DNA from: Candidatus Daviesbacteria bacterium RIFCSPHIGHO2_02_FULL_39_12 | Lineage (GTDB): Bacteria; Patescibacteriota; Microgenomatia; Daviesbacterales; UBA10151 | DNA length: 9,129 nt | Direction of reading: 5' to 3' | Assembly (NCBI GenBank): GCA_001777055.1 | Contig: MFCX01000012.1 | Coordinates: forward strand, 1-9,129 | In this document: positions 4,905-9,129 of the stretch, piece by piece | Layout of the letters: each line of letters begins with the position of its first letter | Position numbering within the stretch: the stretch's first letter is position 1 | Made by a program: the position numbers and the translations under genes | The notes under the pieces: generated by a model | The model's database searches: none | Told to the model about the DNA's origin: nothing | What the model saw: the letters and a program-made list of their open reading frames with translations, nothing else

Positions 4905-5465
4905 ATGCCCAAGGATAAACCTAATAAAAATCCACCTACTGAGTTCTTTACTCCTAAAATGATGGAGGCCGAGGAAATTAAAACCCTGCTTTCCTGGCAA
5001 GCTCCGGCTCGCCCCTTCAGGAAAAAAGACAGATCCTACTATACAACTTTGGCGGTTATTGTAATTCTGCTGATCCTAATCTTATTTTTAGCCAAAGAGT
5101 TTCTGCTGATTGCCGCACTTTTGTCTTTAACTTTTGTAGCCTATGTTTTAGCGTTTGTGCCTCCTCACCCAATTTCTTATAGAATTTCCACGCAAGGAGT
5201 TACCATTGGAGAGGATTTTTATTTTTGGCACTTTTTAGATGCATTTTGGTTTAGTCGTAAAGAAGGCTCAAATGTGTTACATATCCAAACCCGCTTGCGT
5301 TTCCCTGCGCAACTGATGTTAGTTTTGCAGGGTGTAGATGAGGAAAAAATTAAAAAAGCAGTGGCCAGGTTCCTGCCCTTTGTAGAAGTTCCCCGTAAAT
5401 CCTGGCTGGAAAAATGGTCGGAAGGATTACAAAAAAATTTCCCTTTGGAAAATATCCATAGATAG
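4905..5465 (+). CDS. Conserved two-helix membrane protein with a soluble C-terminal domain
   Basis: The product is 186 residues. Residues 1-45 are a polar, probably cytosolic N-terminus with a recognisable SWQAPARPFRKKDRSYY segment. Residues 47-63 and 66-86 are two membrane helices in a tight hairpin. Residues 88-180 are soluble and rich in beta strands (ISYRISTQGVTIGEDFYFWH, VLHIQTRLRFPAQLMLVLQG), ending in helices (EEKIKKAVARFLPF, WLEKWSEGLQKNFPLEN). The strand-rich part after a helix hairpin looks like the bacterial PH-like domains of YcxB/PH_2-type membrane proteins; that is a guess from layout. I recall close relatives in Microgenomates-type genomes, but their function is unknown. No Shine-Dalgarno is found; a good promoter ends 8 nt before the ATG. 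Confidence 0.8.
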   Translation: MPKDKPNKNPPTEFFTPKMMEAEEIKTLLSWQAPARPFRKKDRSYYTTLAVIVILLILILFLAKEFLLIAALLSLTFVAYVLAFVPPHPISYRISTQGVTIGEDFYFWHFLDAFWFSRKEGSNVLHIQTRLRFPAQLMLVLQGVDEEKIKKAVARFLPFVEVPRKSWLEKWSEGLQKNFPLENIHR

Positions 5466-5470
5466 AAAGA

Positions 5471-5504
5471 CACCTCGAAGGTGAGCCTTGACTCCTTCGA
5501 GGTG
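5471..5504. repeat. Perfect 11-bp inverted repeat after the membrane protein gene
   Basis: CACCTCGAAGG (5471-5481) pairs fully with CCTTCGAGGTG (5494-5504) around a 12-nt loop, five bases after the stop codon. No T-run follows on either strand, so it may act as an mRNA 3' stabiliser, a factor-dependent terminator or a dispersed palindrome. It is related in style to the CACTTCGACAGGCTCAGTG repeat near 7434. Confidence 0.6.
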
Positions 5505-5552
5505 GACAGATAGTACCCATAAAACCATGTAGTGGCTGCGGCAATCTAACAG

Positions 5553-5561
5553 TGCTAAAAT
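5553..5561 (+). promoter_or_regulatory. Candidate extended -10 promoter of the tRNA pair
   Basis: TGC followed directly by TAAAAT forms an extended -10 element about 45 nt before tRNA-Arg. There is no convincing -35. It is the best promoter candidate between 5504 and the tRNAs. Confidence 0.3.
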
Positions 5562-5605
5562 ACCCCTACTGCGGTAAGTCAGTCTTACCAGCAAAGTTTG
5601 ACTTT

Positions 5606-5678
5606 GCGCCTGTAGCTCAGTGGAAAGAGCGCGACGTTGCGGACGTTGAGGCCGGGGGTTCGATTCCCTCCAGGCGCG
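5606..5678 (+). tRNA. tRNA-Arg with anticodon GCG
   Basis: The gene is 73 nt without an encoded CCA. The acceptor stem GCGCCTG/CAGGCGC is perfect. The D-stem is GCTC/GAGC. The anticodon stem CGACG/CGTTG closes the seven-base loop TTGCGGA, so the anticodon is GCG at 5639-5641, reading CGC and CGU. The T-stem is GGGGG/CCCTC with loop TTCGATT, and the discriminator base is G. Most bacteria instead use an ACG anticodon deaminated to ICG by TadA; the rest of the loop here is what that tRNA would have, with A34 replaced by G. It lies 6 nt before tRNA-Ser and is probably co-transcribed with it. Confidence 0.95.
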
Positions 5679-5684
5679 CATAAA

Positions 5685-5771
5685 GGTGGGATCGCTTAGT
5701 GGCCTAGAGCGGATGTTTCGAAAACATCTGTTGCCGAAAGGTGACCGCAGGTTCGAATCCTGCTCCCACCG
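5685..5771 (+). tRNA. tRNA-Ser with anticodon CGA
   Basis: The gene is 87 nt without CCA. The acceptor stem GGTGGGA/TCCCACC is perfect. The anticodon stem GATGT/ACATC closes the loop TTCGAAA, giving CGA at 5719-5721 for UCG codons. A long variable arm (GCC/GGT pairing around GAAA) marks it as class II, as serine tRNAs are. The T-arm is GCAGG/CCTGC with TTCGAAT, and the discriminator is G, as required by SerRS. Confidence 0.95.
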
Positions 5772-5905
5772 CATTTCGGGATAAGTATGTAAAAGAGTCA
5801 TTAAGTGGAGAAAAAGGATTATTGGGATTAGGAATATATTGTTCTCTAGTAACCTGCATATATGGAATATCTTTATTAGGAGGTGAAGCAACTGGCCTGT
5901 TAGTG

Positions 5906-5911
5906 TAGAAT
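5906..5911 (+). promoter_or_regulatory. Candidate -10 box of the small ORF at 5919
   Basis: TAGAAT ends 7 nt before the ATG at 5919. The sequence 17 bp upstream (GTGAAG, 5883-5888) is a poor -35. It is listed because the spacing repeats that of other genes in the window. Confidence 0.3.
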
Positions 5912-5918
5912 AAATTTA

Positions 5919-6086
5919 ATGAGTGAAGCAGGAACTGATATAGAGCAACCGGTAGAAAATAAGTTTGGAAAAGAATGGAAGAAGTTAGAACCTCCTGTGG
6001 TTGGCGTCGTGGGAGCGATTGATGATATCGGAGAAGATGTTGAAGAAAACAGGATAGGTTTAAGTGCAAAGCAACTGCATTCTTGA
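5919..6086 (+). CDS. Hypothetical acidic small protein, 55 aa
   Basis: An ATG at 5919 starts a 55-codon ORF. The product is acidic and soluble-looking, with the central stretch KKLEPPVVGVVGAIDDIGED and no cysteine or membrane segment. Two minus-strand frames are also open here for more than 100 codons, but they begin or end inside tRNA genes and look like shadows, so this forward ORF is preferred. It has a -10-like box 7 nt upstream and a terminator about 95 nt downstream. No Shine-Dalgarno is found. Upstream, the frame ending at 5908 encodes a hydrophobic string (LGIYCSLVTCIYGISLLGG) without an ATG, perhaps the remnant of a membrane gene. Function unknown; it may be a gene remnant or chance. 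Confidence 0.35.
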   Translation: MSEAGTDIEQPVENKFGKEWKKLEPPVVGVVGAIDDIGEDVEENRIGLSAKQLHS

Positions 6087-6137
6087 AAGTGAGAATATTG
6101 CACCTCCTAAATAGATCGGAATATATCAAATTATGGC

Positions 6138-6166
6138 TTGACATATAAGGTCAATTAAGGTATATT
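6138..6166 (+). promoter_or_regulatory. Near-consensus sigma70 promoter before a terminator
   Basis: TTGACA (6138-6143), a 17-bp spacer and TATATT (6161-6166) make the best promoter in the window. The start would be about 6173, only a few bases before the terminator hairpin at 6180. A transcript would be about 40 nt unless RNA polymerase reads through into the NYN gene. Confidence 0.7.
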
Positions 6167-6179
6167 TACATCATAAACG

Positions 6180-6213
6180 CCTCAGCTAGTGCGAAAGCCC
6201 GCTGAGGTTTTTT
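6180..6213 (+). terminator. Rho-independent terminator upstream of the NYN gene
   Basis: CCTCAGC (6180-6186) pairs with GCTGAGG (6201-6207), with an inner GC-GAAA-GC tetraloop hairpin, followed by six Ts (6208-6213). It may end the 5919 transcript or act as an attenuator between the promoter at 6138 and the gene at 6242. Confidence 0.88.
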
Positions 6214-6241
6214 ATTGCTTATTTTATGATAAAATTCCTCT

Positions 6242-6823
6242 ATGTCTAAATCGGTTTTATTTATTGATGGCGAGAATTTTCTCCATAAAGTTGAGGAGGT
6301 TTTAAAAGAAGAAGGAATCGCTAAACATATCTTCGATTTGGCTCTAATTGATTTGAATAAGTTATTTAAAGAGCCACTCAAAAGCTTTGATATTTCCAGA
6401 AAAATATTTTATGTTTCCAGGTTGCATGTTCATCCCGAAACTAAGAAGAAGTCACTAGAGCTTATTAAATTCCAGAGGAAATTAAGAAACAATCTGGTTA
6501 AACAGGGCTATGAATTTGTTATTGCCGGTAATGTTAGGGCTCAAAAGGTGGGAGATAAAATTATTTTTAGAGAAAAGGGTGTAGATGTAAAAATAGCTGT
6601 TGACCTGGTGGCTTTTGCCTGTGATAAAAAAATGGATTCAGCTGCCCTTTGTAGCTCAGATTCTGATTTACAGCCTGCTGTAGCAGAGTTAAAAGACAGA
6701 GGTGTGGAAATAGTTTATGTTGGTTTTGAAACTAATCCAAATAAAGGCCTAGCTTACACAACTAATAGGACGATTTTGTTGAGAAATCCTGAAGTAATTG
6801 AGGCTTGTCCAAAAGGAAAATAA
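6242..6823 (+). CDS. NYN-domain (PIN-like, LabA/DUF88 type) ribonuclease
   Basis: The product is 193 residues, one full NYN domain. The first strand carries LFIDGENF with Asp9 and Asn12. The middle acidic motif is EKGVDVKIAVDLVAFA (Asp115, Asp121). The third is CSSDSDLQPAVAELKDRGVE (Asp140, Asp142), followed by the strand IVYVGF. These acidic residues form the metal-binding active site of NYN/PIN nucleases, so an RNase function is likely. The protein is cytosolic. There is no Shine-Dalgarno; TAAAAT at 6230-6235 ends 6 nt before the ATG. The TPR gene begins right after the stop, so the two probably form an operon. Related proteins are variously called LabA-like or NYN; the substrate is unknown. 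Confidence 0.9.
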   Translation: MSKSVLFIDGENFLHKVEEVLKEEGIAKHIFDLALIDLNKLFKEPLKSFDISRKIFYVSRLHVHPETKKKSLELIKFQRKLRNNLVKQGYEFVIAGNVRAQKVGDKIIFREKGVDVKIAVDLVAFACDKKMDSAALCSSDSDLQPAVAELKDRGVEIVYVGFETNPNKGLAYTTNRTILLRNPEVIEACPKGK

Positions 6824-6828
6824 CATTG

Positions 6829-7332
6829 GTGACAAAAAAGGATAAAGTAAAAAAACTGCTTATAGAAGCGGAAAGGTGTTTAATTCTTGGAGAAAATCCT
6901 AATGCCGAGATAATCTCTAGGCAGATTGTAGAGCTTAATCCTAACAATTCAGAAGCTTATTATTTCCTGGGTGAGGCTTTGTGTAAGCAAGGAAAATTCC
7001 AGGAATCAGTGGACACACTGAAAAAAGCAAATAAACTACTTCCTAATCATCCTAGAATTGTTCACCTTCTTGGCTGGGCAATATTTATGAATGGTGATGT
7101 AGAACTGGGCAGAAAGCTTATTAAACAGGCTTTAGAGAATATTCCCGATGACATACAAATTTTATGCGATTTAGCAGTATTGGAGACCAGGCAAGGAAAT
7201 GGTGATTTAGCAAAAGAATATGTTTTAAGAGCTTTTGAAATTGACGCGATTCATCCTTTAGTACAAGAAGTGTTTAAAACAGTAGTACATTTTGATAAGG
7301 AGAGAACCAGGCTTACAAGAAAGATAAATTAA
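6829..7332 (+). CDS. TPR-repeat protein
   Basis: The GTG at 6829 gives 167 residues. A TTG just before it (6826) is also possible, and AAGGA at 6813-6817 serves either, with spacing of 11 or 8 nt. The frame is open further upstream, to a TTG at 6805 inside the NYN gene. At least three, probably four, 34-residue tetratricopeptide repeats are visible, with typical signatures: NPNNSEAYYFLGEALCKQGK, LPNHPRIVHLLGWAIFMNGD and DIQILCDLAVLETRQGN. TPR arrays are protein-binding scaffolds. No signal peptide or membrane segment is present. The 5-nt gap to the NYN nuclease gene suggests that the TPR protein binds or recruits the nuclease. No terminator is seen after the stop at 7332. Confidence 0.85.
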   Translation: MTKKDKVKKLLIEAERCLILGENPNAEIISRQIVELNPNNSEAYYFLGEALCKQGKFQESVDTLKKANKLLPNHPRIVHLLGWAIFMNGDVELGRKLIKQALENIPDDIQILCDLAVLETRQGNGDLAKEYVLRAFEIDAIHPLVQEVFKTVVHFDKERTRLTRKIN

Positions 7333-7375
7333 GCAGAAAGTGTTAAAATTTGTTGTGTTTGTTGCAGGGTGAGTT

Positions 7376-7424
7376 TGGGATAAGGTGGAATTTCTATCCA
7401 GTTGGTTGATCGAAAGTTATCCCA
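7376..7424. repeat. TGGGATAA/TTATCCCA inverted repeat
   Basis: TGGGATAA (7376-7383) and TTATCCCA (7417-7424) are perfect complements, with an inner TGGA/TCCA pair (about 7386-7400). The 49-bp hairpin lies in the 127-bp gap between the TPR gene and tRNA-Arg. There is no T-run. A dispersed palindrome is the likeliest reading. Confidence 0.5.
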
Positions 7425-7433
7425 GCTTGCCCG

Positions 7434-7452
7434 CACTTCGACAGGCTCAGTG
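7434..7452. repeat. CACTTCGACAGGCTCAGTG repeat
   Basis: This short imperfect palindrome (CACT...AGTG ends), found just before tRNA-Arg, is a string I recognise from intergenic repeats in many unrelated bacterial genomes. Only one copy is in the window. Confidence 0.45.
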
Positions 7453-7459
7453 TAAACTT

Positions 7460-7531
7460 GCCCTTGTAGGCTAATGGATAGACCACAGGATTCCGGATCC
7501 TGATATGTGGGTTCGAATCCCACCAGGGGCG
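7460..7531 (+). tRNA. tRNA-Arg with anticodon CCG
   Basis: The gene is 72 nt without CCA. The acceptor stem GCCCTTG/CAGGGGC contains one T-G pair. The anticodon stem CAGGA/TCCTG is perfect and closes the loop TTCCGGA, so the anticodon is CCG at 7493-7495, for CGG codons. The T-stem is GTGGG/CCCAC with TTCGAAT. The D-stem (GGCT/GACC) has a C-A mismatch and a T-G pair and is the weakest part. The discriminator is G. The 3' end is three bases from the -10 box of the Nudix gene. Confidence 0.93.
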
Positions 7532-7540
7532 CTGTATAAT
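7512..7540 (+). promoter_or_regulatory. Nudix gene promoter overlapping tRNA-Arg
   Basis: A perfect TATAAT (7535-7540) lies three bases after the tRNA and 8 nt before the ATG at 7549. At 17 bp upstream, TTCGAA (7512-7517), part of the tRNA T-loop, matches the -35 consensus at only 3 of 6 positions. Confidence 0.5.
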
Positions 7541-7548
7541 TTAAGAGG

Positions 7549-7953
7549 ATGAAAAGAGAATTTTCTGCAGGCGGAATAGTTTTTAACAGTAAAGGTCAGG
7601 TATTAGTTACCCAGCATTCCCAAAATAAACATTGGAGTTTTCCCAAGGGTTTAATTGATCCGGGGCAAACTTCAGAGCAGGCTGCTGTTAGAGAAGTGAA
7701 GGAAGAGGGGGGAGTGGAGGCTGAAATCATCGGTAAAGTAGGATACAGCAAGTATGTATATACGCTAAATGGGGAAAAAATATTTAAAGTTGTAACCTAT
7801 TATTTGATGAAATATAAAAGCGGTGATATTGCCGACCATGACTTTGAGGTTTCAGACCTTGGCTGGTTTGAACCAGAGGAGGCTTTAAAAAAGCTGACAT
7901 TTTCTCAAGACAAGGAGCTTTTGAAAAAGGCATTAAAGATGATTAATGATTGA
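7549..7953 (+). CDS. Nudix hydrolase (MutT/Ap4A-hydrolase type)
   Basis: The product is 134 residues, a single Nudix domain. The N-terminal strand FSAGGIVFNSKGQVLVTQHS is followed by HWSFPKGLIDPGQ and the Nudix box G-x5-Q-x7-REVKEEGG. The first box Glu is Gln (GLIDPGQ), a change seen in other members; the REVKEEG core that binds the metals is intact. Nudix enzymes hydrolyse nucleoside diphosphates linked to another group, such as Ap4A, oxidised NTPs or NDP-sugars. The overall layout suits the diadenosine-tetraphosphate or MutT-like branch, but substrate cannot be fixed. AAGAGG abuts the ATG with no spacing and is unlikely to work as a Shine-Dalgarno; the transcript is probably leaderless or nearly so. 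Confidence 0.92.
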   Translation: MKREFSAGGIVFNSKGQVLVTQHSQNKHWSFPKGLIDPGQTSEQAAVREVKEEGGVEAEIIGKVGYSKYVYTLNGEKIFKVVTYYLMKYKSGDIADHDFEVSDLGWFEPEEALKKLTFSQDKELLKKALKMIND

Positions 7954-8105
7954 CGATTTCACTATTTTACTTGGCGGTGTCTGTTTGAAAATATCCGAAC
8001 GGAACTGGCTGGGCTCGGCGGGCGGAATTCCCCCCAAACCCCCCTTCCGCCCGCCCGCAGAAGCGACCCTTTCGGATTGGACGATTTCAAGTTTTTCTTT
8101 GGCGG
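7952..8105. repeat. Imperfect direct repeat flanking a GC-rich hairpin
   Basis: A 26-bp unit starting GACGATTTCA and ending TTGGCGG occurs at 7952-7977 and again at 8080-8105, matching at about 21 of 26 positions. The first copy overlaps the end of the Nudix gene. Between them lies a strongly GC-rich palindromic segment with long C-runs. The arrangement could come from insertion of a palindromic element with target duplication, or from local duplication. Confidence 0.45.
8017..8055. terminator. GC-rich hairpin between convergent genes
   Basis: GGCGGGCGGAA (8017-8027) pairs with TTCCGCCCGCC (8045-8055), a perfect 11-bp stem with a C-rich 17-nt loop. It lies between the Nudix gene and the minus-strand gene ending at 8117. 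There is no T-run, so intrinsic termination is doubtful; it may be a dispersed repeat instead. Confidence 0.4.
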
Positions 8106-8116
8106 CAAATTCTTTT

Positions 8117-8872
8117 TTAACCCAATTGTCCCAATAAATACAAATTTCCATCTTTATCAACAGCCCACTGATGATAAATGAAAACCTTTATTGATTTGGT
8201 GGTTGGATTTTTAAGAACTTCCGAGCCACCTATTTCAATATACCCATCTTTTATTTCATCGGTGCTCGTGTTTTGATTAACTGACGACCAGCTAAAATTT
8301 ATCAAACAGCTCTTAAAGTCACTTTTAGTAATGATAGCTTGCCCGCATTTTTCGCTCATTTTTTGCCAACCACCCTCCCCGCAGTCATAACAGTCTACAG
8401 AACTACTATTTGAGTTATACCCAACTATTTCAACATCATTGATTGGTTCACTCGTTGATTTGTAATCAAGTATATTTATGGAAAATTTATACTTTCCCCC
8501 AAGCTCAAACTGCTTTGGACTATTTGCGAACAAAATCATTTCTTTATCAGATAGTGAATAAGTTTCAAGACGTTTGTTATTTTCCGAAATAACAATGTTG
8601 TCTCTCATGCAAGGTTTGCATTGAGCTCCTTTTGGACACGGAGGACAGGTATAAAATTTTACAACATATCCCTCCGTGTTATATGTTCCAGAATTAAATT
8701 TGTTTAACTTAATTTCGTGAACTGGATAAAAAGCGAAATTTGAAGTTCGAGGGTAAGTTGTATTGTTTTGTATATTCACCCGTGAAGGTTGTTGCTTATA
8801 CAAAAAATAAAATACTCCGACGGCAATAATAATTAAAATAACTGCGAATATCCAAATAAATTTTTTGTTCAT
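8117..8872 (-). CDS. Membrane-anchored secreted protein with two four-cysteine clusters
   Basis: The product is 251 residues. A short basic start (MNKK) and a hydrophobic helix at 6-25 without a lipobox Cys or clear cleavage site indicate a signal anchor, with the rest outside the membrane. Residues 66-152 form a strand-rich domain holding Cys76, Cys79, Cys85 and Cys88 (TCPPCPKGAQCKPC). A second cluster has Cys161, Cys164, Cys176 and Cys189 (DCYDCGEGGW, EKCGQ, SCLINFSW). The eight cysteines would suit disulfides or metal binding outside the cell. The first domain has an OB-like strand pattern, but this is uncertain. The gene starts 8 nt after the XRE gene stop, so they form one operon. No family is recognised. 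Confidence 0.8.
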   Translation of the reverse strand: MNKKFIWIFAVILIIIAVGVFYFLYKQQPSRVNIQNNTTYPRTSNFAFYPVHEIKLNKFNSGTYNTEGYVVKFYTCPPCPKGAQCKPCMRDNIVISENNKRLETYSLSDKEMILFANSPKQFELGGKYKFSINILDYKSTSEPINDVEIVGYNSNSSSVDCYDCGEGGWQKMSEKCGQAIITKSDFKSCLINFSWSSVNQNTSTDEIKDGYIEIGGSEVLKNPTTKSIKVFIYHQWAVDKDGNLYLLGQLG

Positions 8873-8880
8873 ATATTTTT

Positions 8881-9087
8881 TTACTTTAATAATTCTTCAA
8901 TTGGAATACCAAATGCTTTGGCTAATTTTGCCATAATAAGCACAGACGGCTTTTTAATAACACTACTCTCAATCTTTGTAAGAGTAGTGTATTTCACACC
9001 AGATTTCTTGGCAAAATCCTCTTGGGATAATCCCTGTTTATTTCGGCACTTTTTTATATTCTCGCCTATGTTGATTTCTATTGCCAT
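8881..9087 (-). CDS. XRE-family helix-turn-helix regulator
   Basis: The product is 68 residues, a single Cro/C1-type HTH domain. Residues 7-19 form helix 1 (IGENIKKCRNKQG), residues 20-41 are the HTH (LSQEDFAKKSGVKYTTLTKIES), and the ending AKAFGIPIEELLK is typical. There is no extra sensor domain, so it probably binds DNA as a dimer. An inverted repeat directly before the ATG (9087-9108) is a good candidate operator, and its overlap with a -10-like TACTAT suggests self-repression. It is the first gene of an operon with the membrane-anchored cysteine-rich protein. Confidence 0.92.
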   Translation of the reverse strand: MAIEINIGENIKKCRNKQGLSQEDFAKKSGVKYTTLTKIESSVIKKPSVLIMAKLAKAFGIPIEELLK

Positions 9088-9108
9088 ATTATCACTAATT
9101 TGATAGTA
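9087..9108 (-). promoter_or_regulatory. Operator and -10 region of the XRE operon
   Basis: On the minus strand TACTATCA-AATTAG-TGATAATA is an inverted repeat with 8-bp arms (7 of 8 matching) and a 6-bp spacer. The TACTAT (9103-9108) can serve as a -10 box, so repressor binding would block RNA polymerase. The -35 would lie at or beyond the window edge. Confidence 0.5.
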
Positions 9109-9129
9109 TTAAAGTGTTATGCTATCCTT

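Noticed and set aside
5492..5681. Frame reading PCSGCGNLTVLKYPYCG, a possible zinc-ribbon fragment before tRNA-Arg
   Set aside because: There is no start codon after the stop at 5489-5491, only three of four cysteines are present, and the frame runs into the tRNA.
5427..6144. Long minus-strand open frames across the tRNA pair (for example RWEQDSNLRSPFGNR and WRESNPRPQRPQRRALSTEL)
   Set aside because: These are the well-known false translations of tRNA-Ser and tRNA-Arg genes on the opposite strand; both tRNAs fold perfectly.
7329..7523. Minus-strand open frame over tRNA-Arg(CCG) (MGFEPTYQDPESCGL)
   Set aside because: A false translation of the tRNA and the adjoining repeat.
7933..8160. Minus-strand frame reading WDNWVKKEFAAKEKLEIVQS, and a plus-strand frame reading GGIPPKPPFRPPAEA
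   Set aside because: Both cross the GC-rich hairpin and overlap better-supported genes; the first string looks protein-like but has no independent start or context.
1..9129. CRISPR array, rRNA or replication origin
   Set aside because: No regularly spaced direct repeats, no rRNA-like sequence and no DnaA-box cluster were seen.

Overview
The window looks like a chromosomal piece of a Candidate Phyla Radiation (Patescibacteria) bacterium, possibly of the Microgenomates side. The reasons are AT-rich DNA with short, tightly packed genes, bacterial promoters (TTGACA, TATAAT), few Shine-Dalgarno sites, tRNAs without an encoded CCA, and small membrane proteins and a SWIM-finger protein of a type I associate with that group. 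The taxonomic call is an inference from family resemblance, not a search result.

Layout. 1-171: the tail of an unidentified gene overlapped by a 43-residue basic ORF. 221-2574: the most interesting block, a promoter-to-terminator transcription unit of five genes with overlaps of 8, 8 and 4 nt and one 17-nt gap. It encodes a winged-helix-like small protein, a 77-residue helical protein, a caspase-like (clan CD) His/Cys protein, a small conserved hypothetical and a SWIM zinc-finger protein. 2624-2902: a two-helix membrane protein. 2903-4436: a gene graveyard with a GIY-YIG nuclease fragment lacking its GIY half, a frameshifted unknown gene, a MITE-like palindromic element, a broken IS4/IS1634-like transposase and a HicB antitoxin that lost its N-terminus at the transposase end. 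4423-4671: an intact-looking HicA toxin gene, followed at once by a compact multi-hairpin sequence.

4905-5465: a conserved two-helix membrane protein behind a good promoter. 5606-5771: tandem tRNA-Arg(GCG) and tRNA-Ser(CGA). 5773-6241: small ORFs, then a near-consensus promoter that runs into a strong terminator after about 40 nt. 6242-7332: a NYN-domain ribonuclease gene followed 5 nt later by a TPR protein gene. 7333-7459: hairpin repeats only. 7460-7531: tRNA-Arg(CCG), whose 3' end touches the -10 box of a Nudix hydrolase gene (7549-7953). 7954-8116: a GC-rich hairpin between two imperfect direct repeats, separating convergent units. 8117-9087, minus strand: an XRE repressor gene with a TATCA/TGATA operator in front, and a membrane-anchored cysteine-rich protein gene 8 nt downstream.

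How the genes may work together. The five-gene unit has the form of a regulated protease module: a DNA-binding-like protein, a small partner, a peptidase-like effector and a zinc-binding protein, all co-transcribed. Whether it acts in defence, proteolytic signalling or housekeeping cannot be told from the sequence. NYN plus TPR suggests an RNA-processing pair. XRE plus anchored protein looks like an autoregulated surface-protein cassette. Several genes (2624, 4905, 5919, 6242, 7549) have a -10-like hexamer ending 6-8 nt before the ATG, which suggests leaderless mRNAs.
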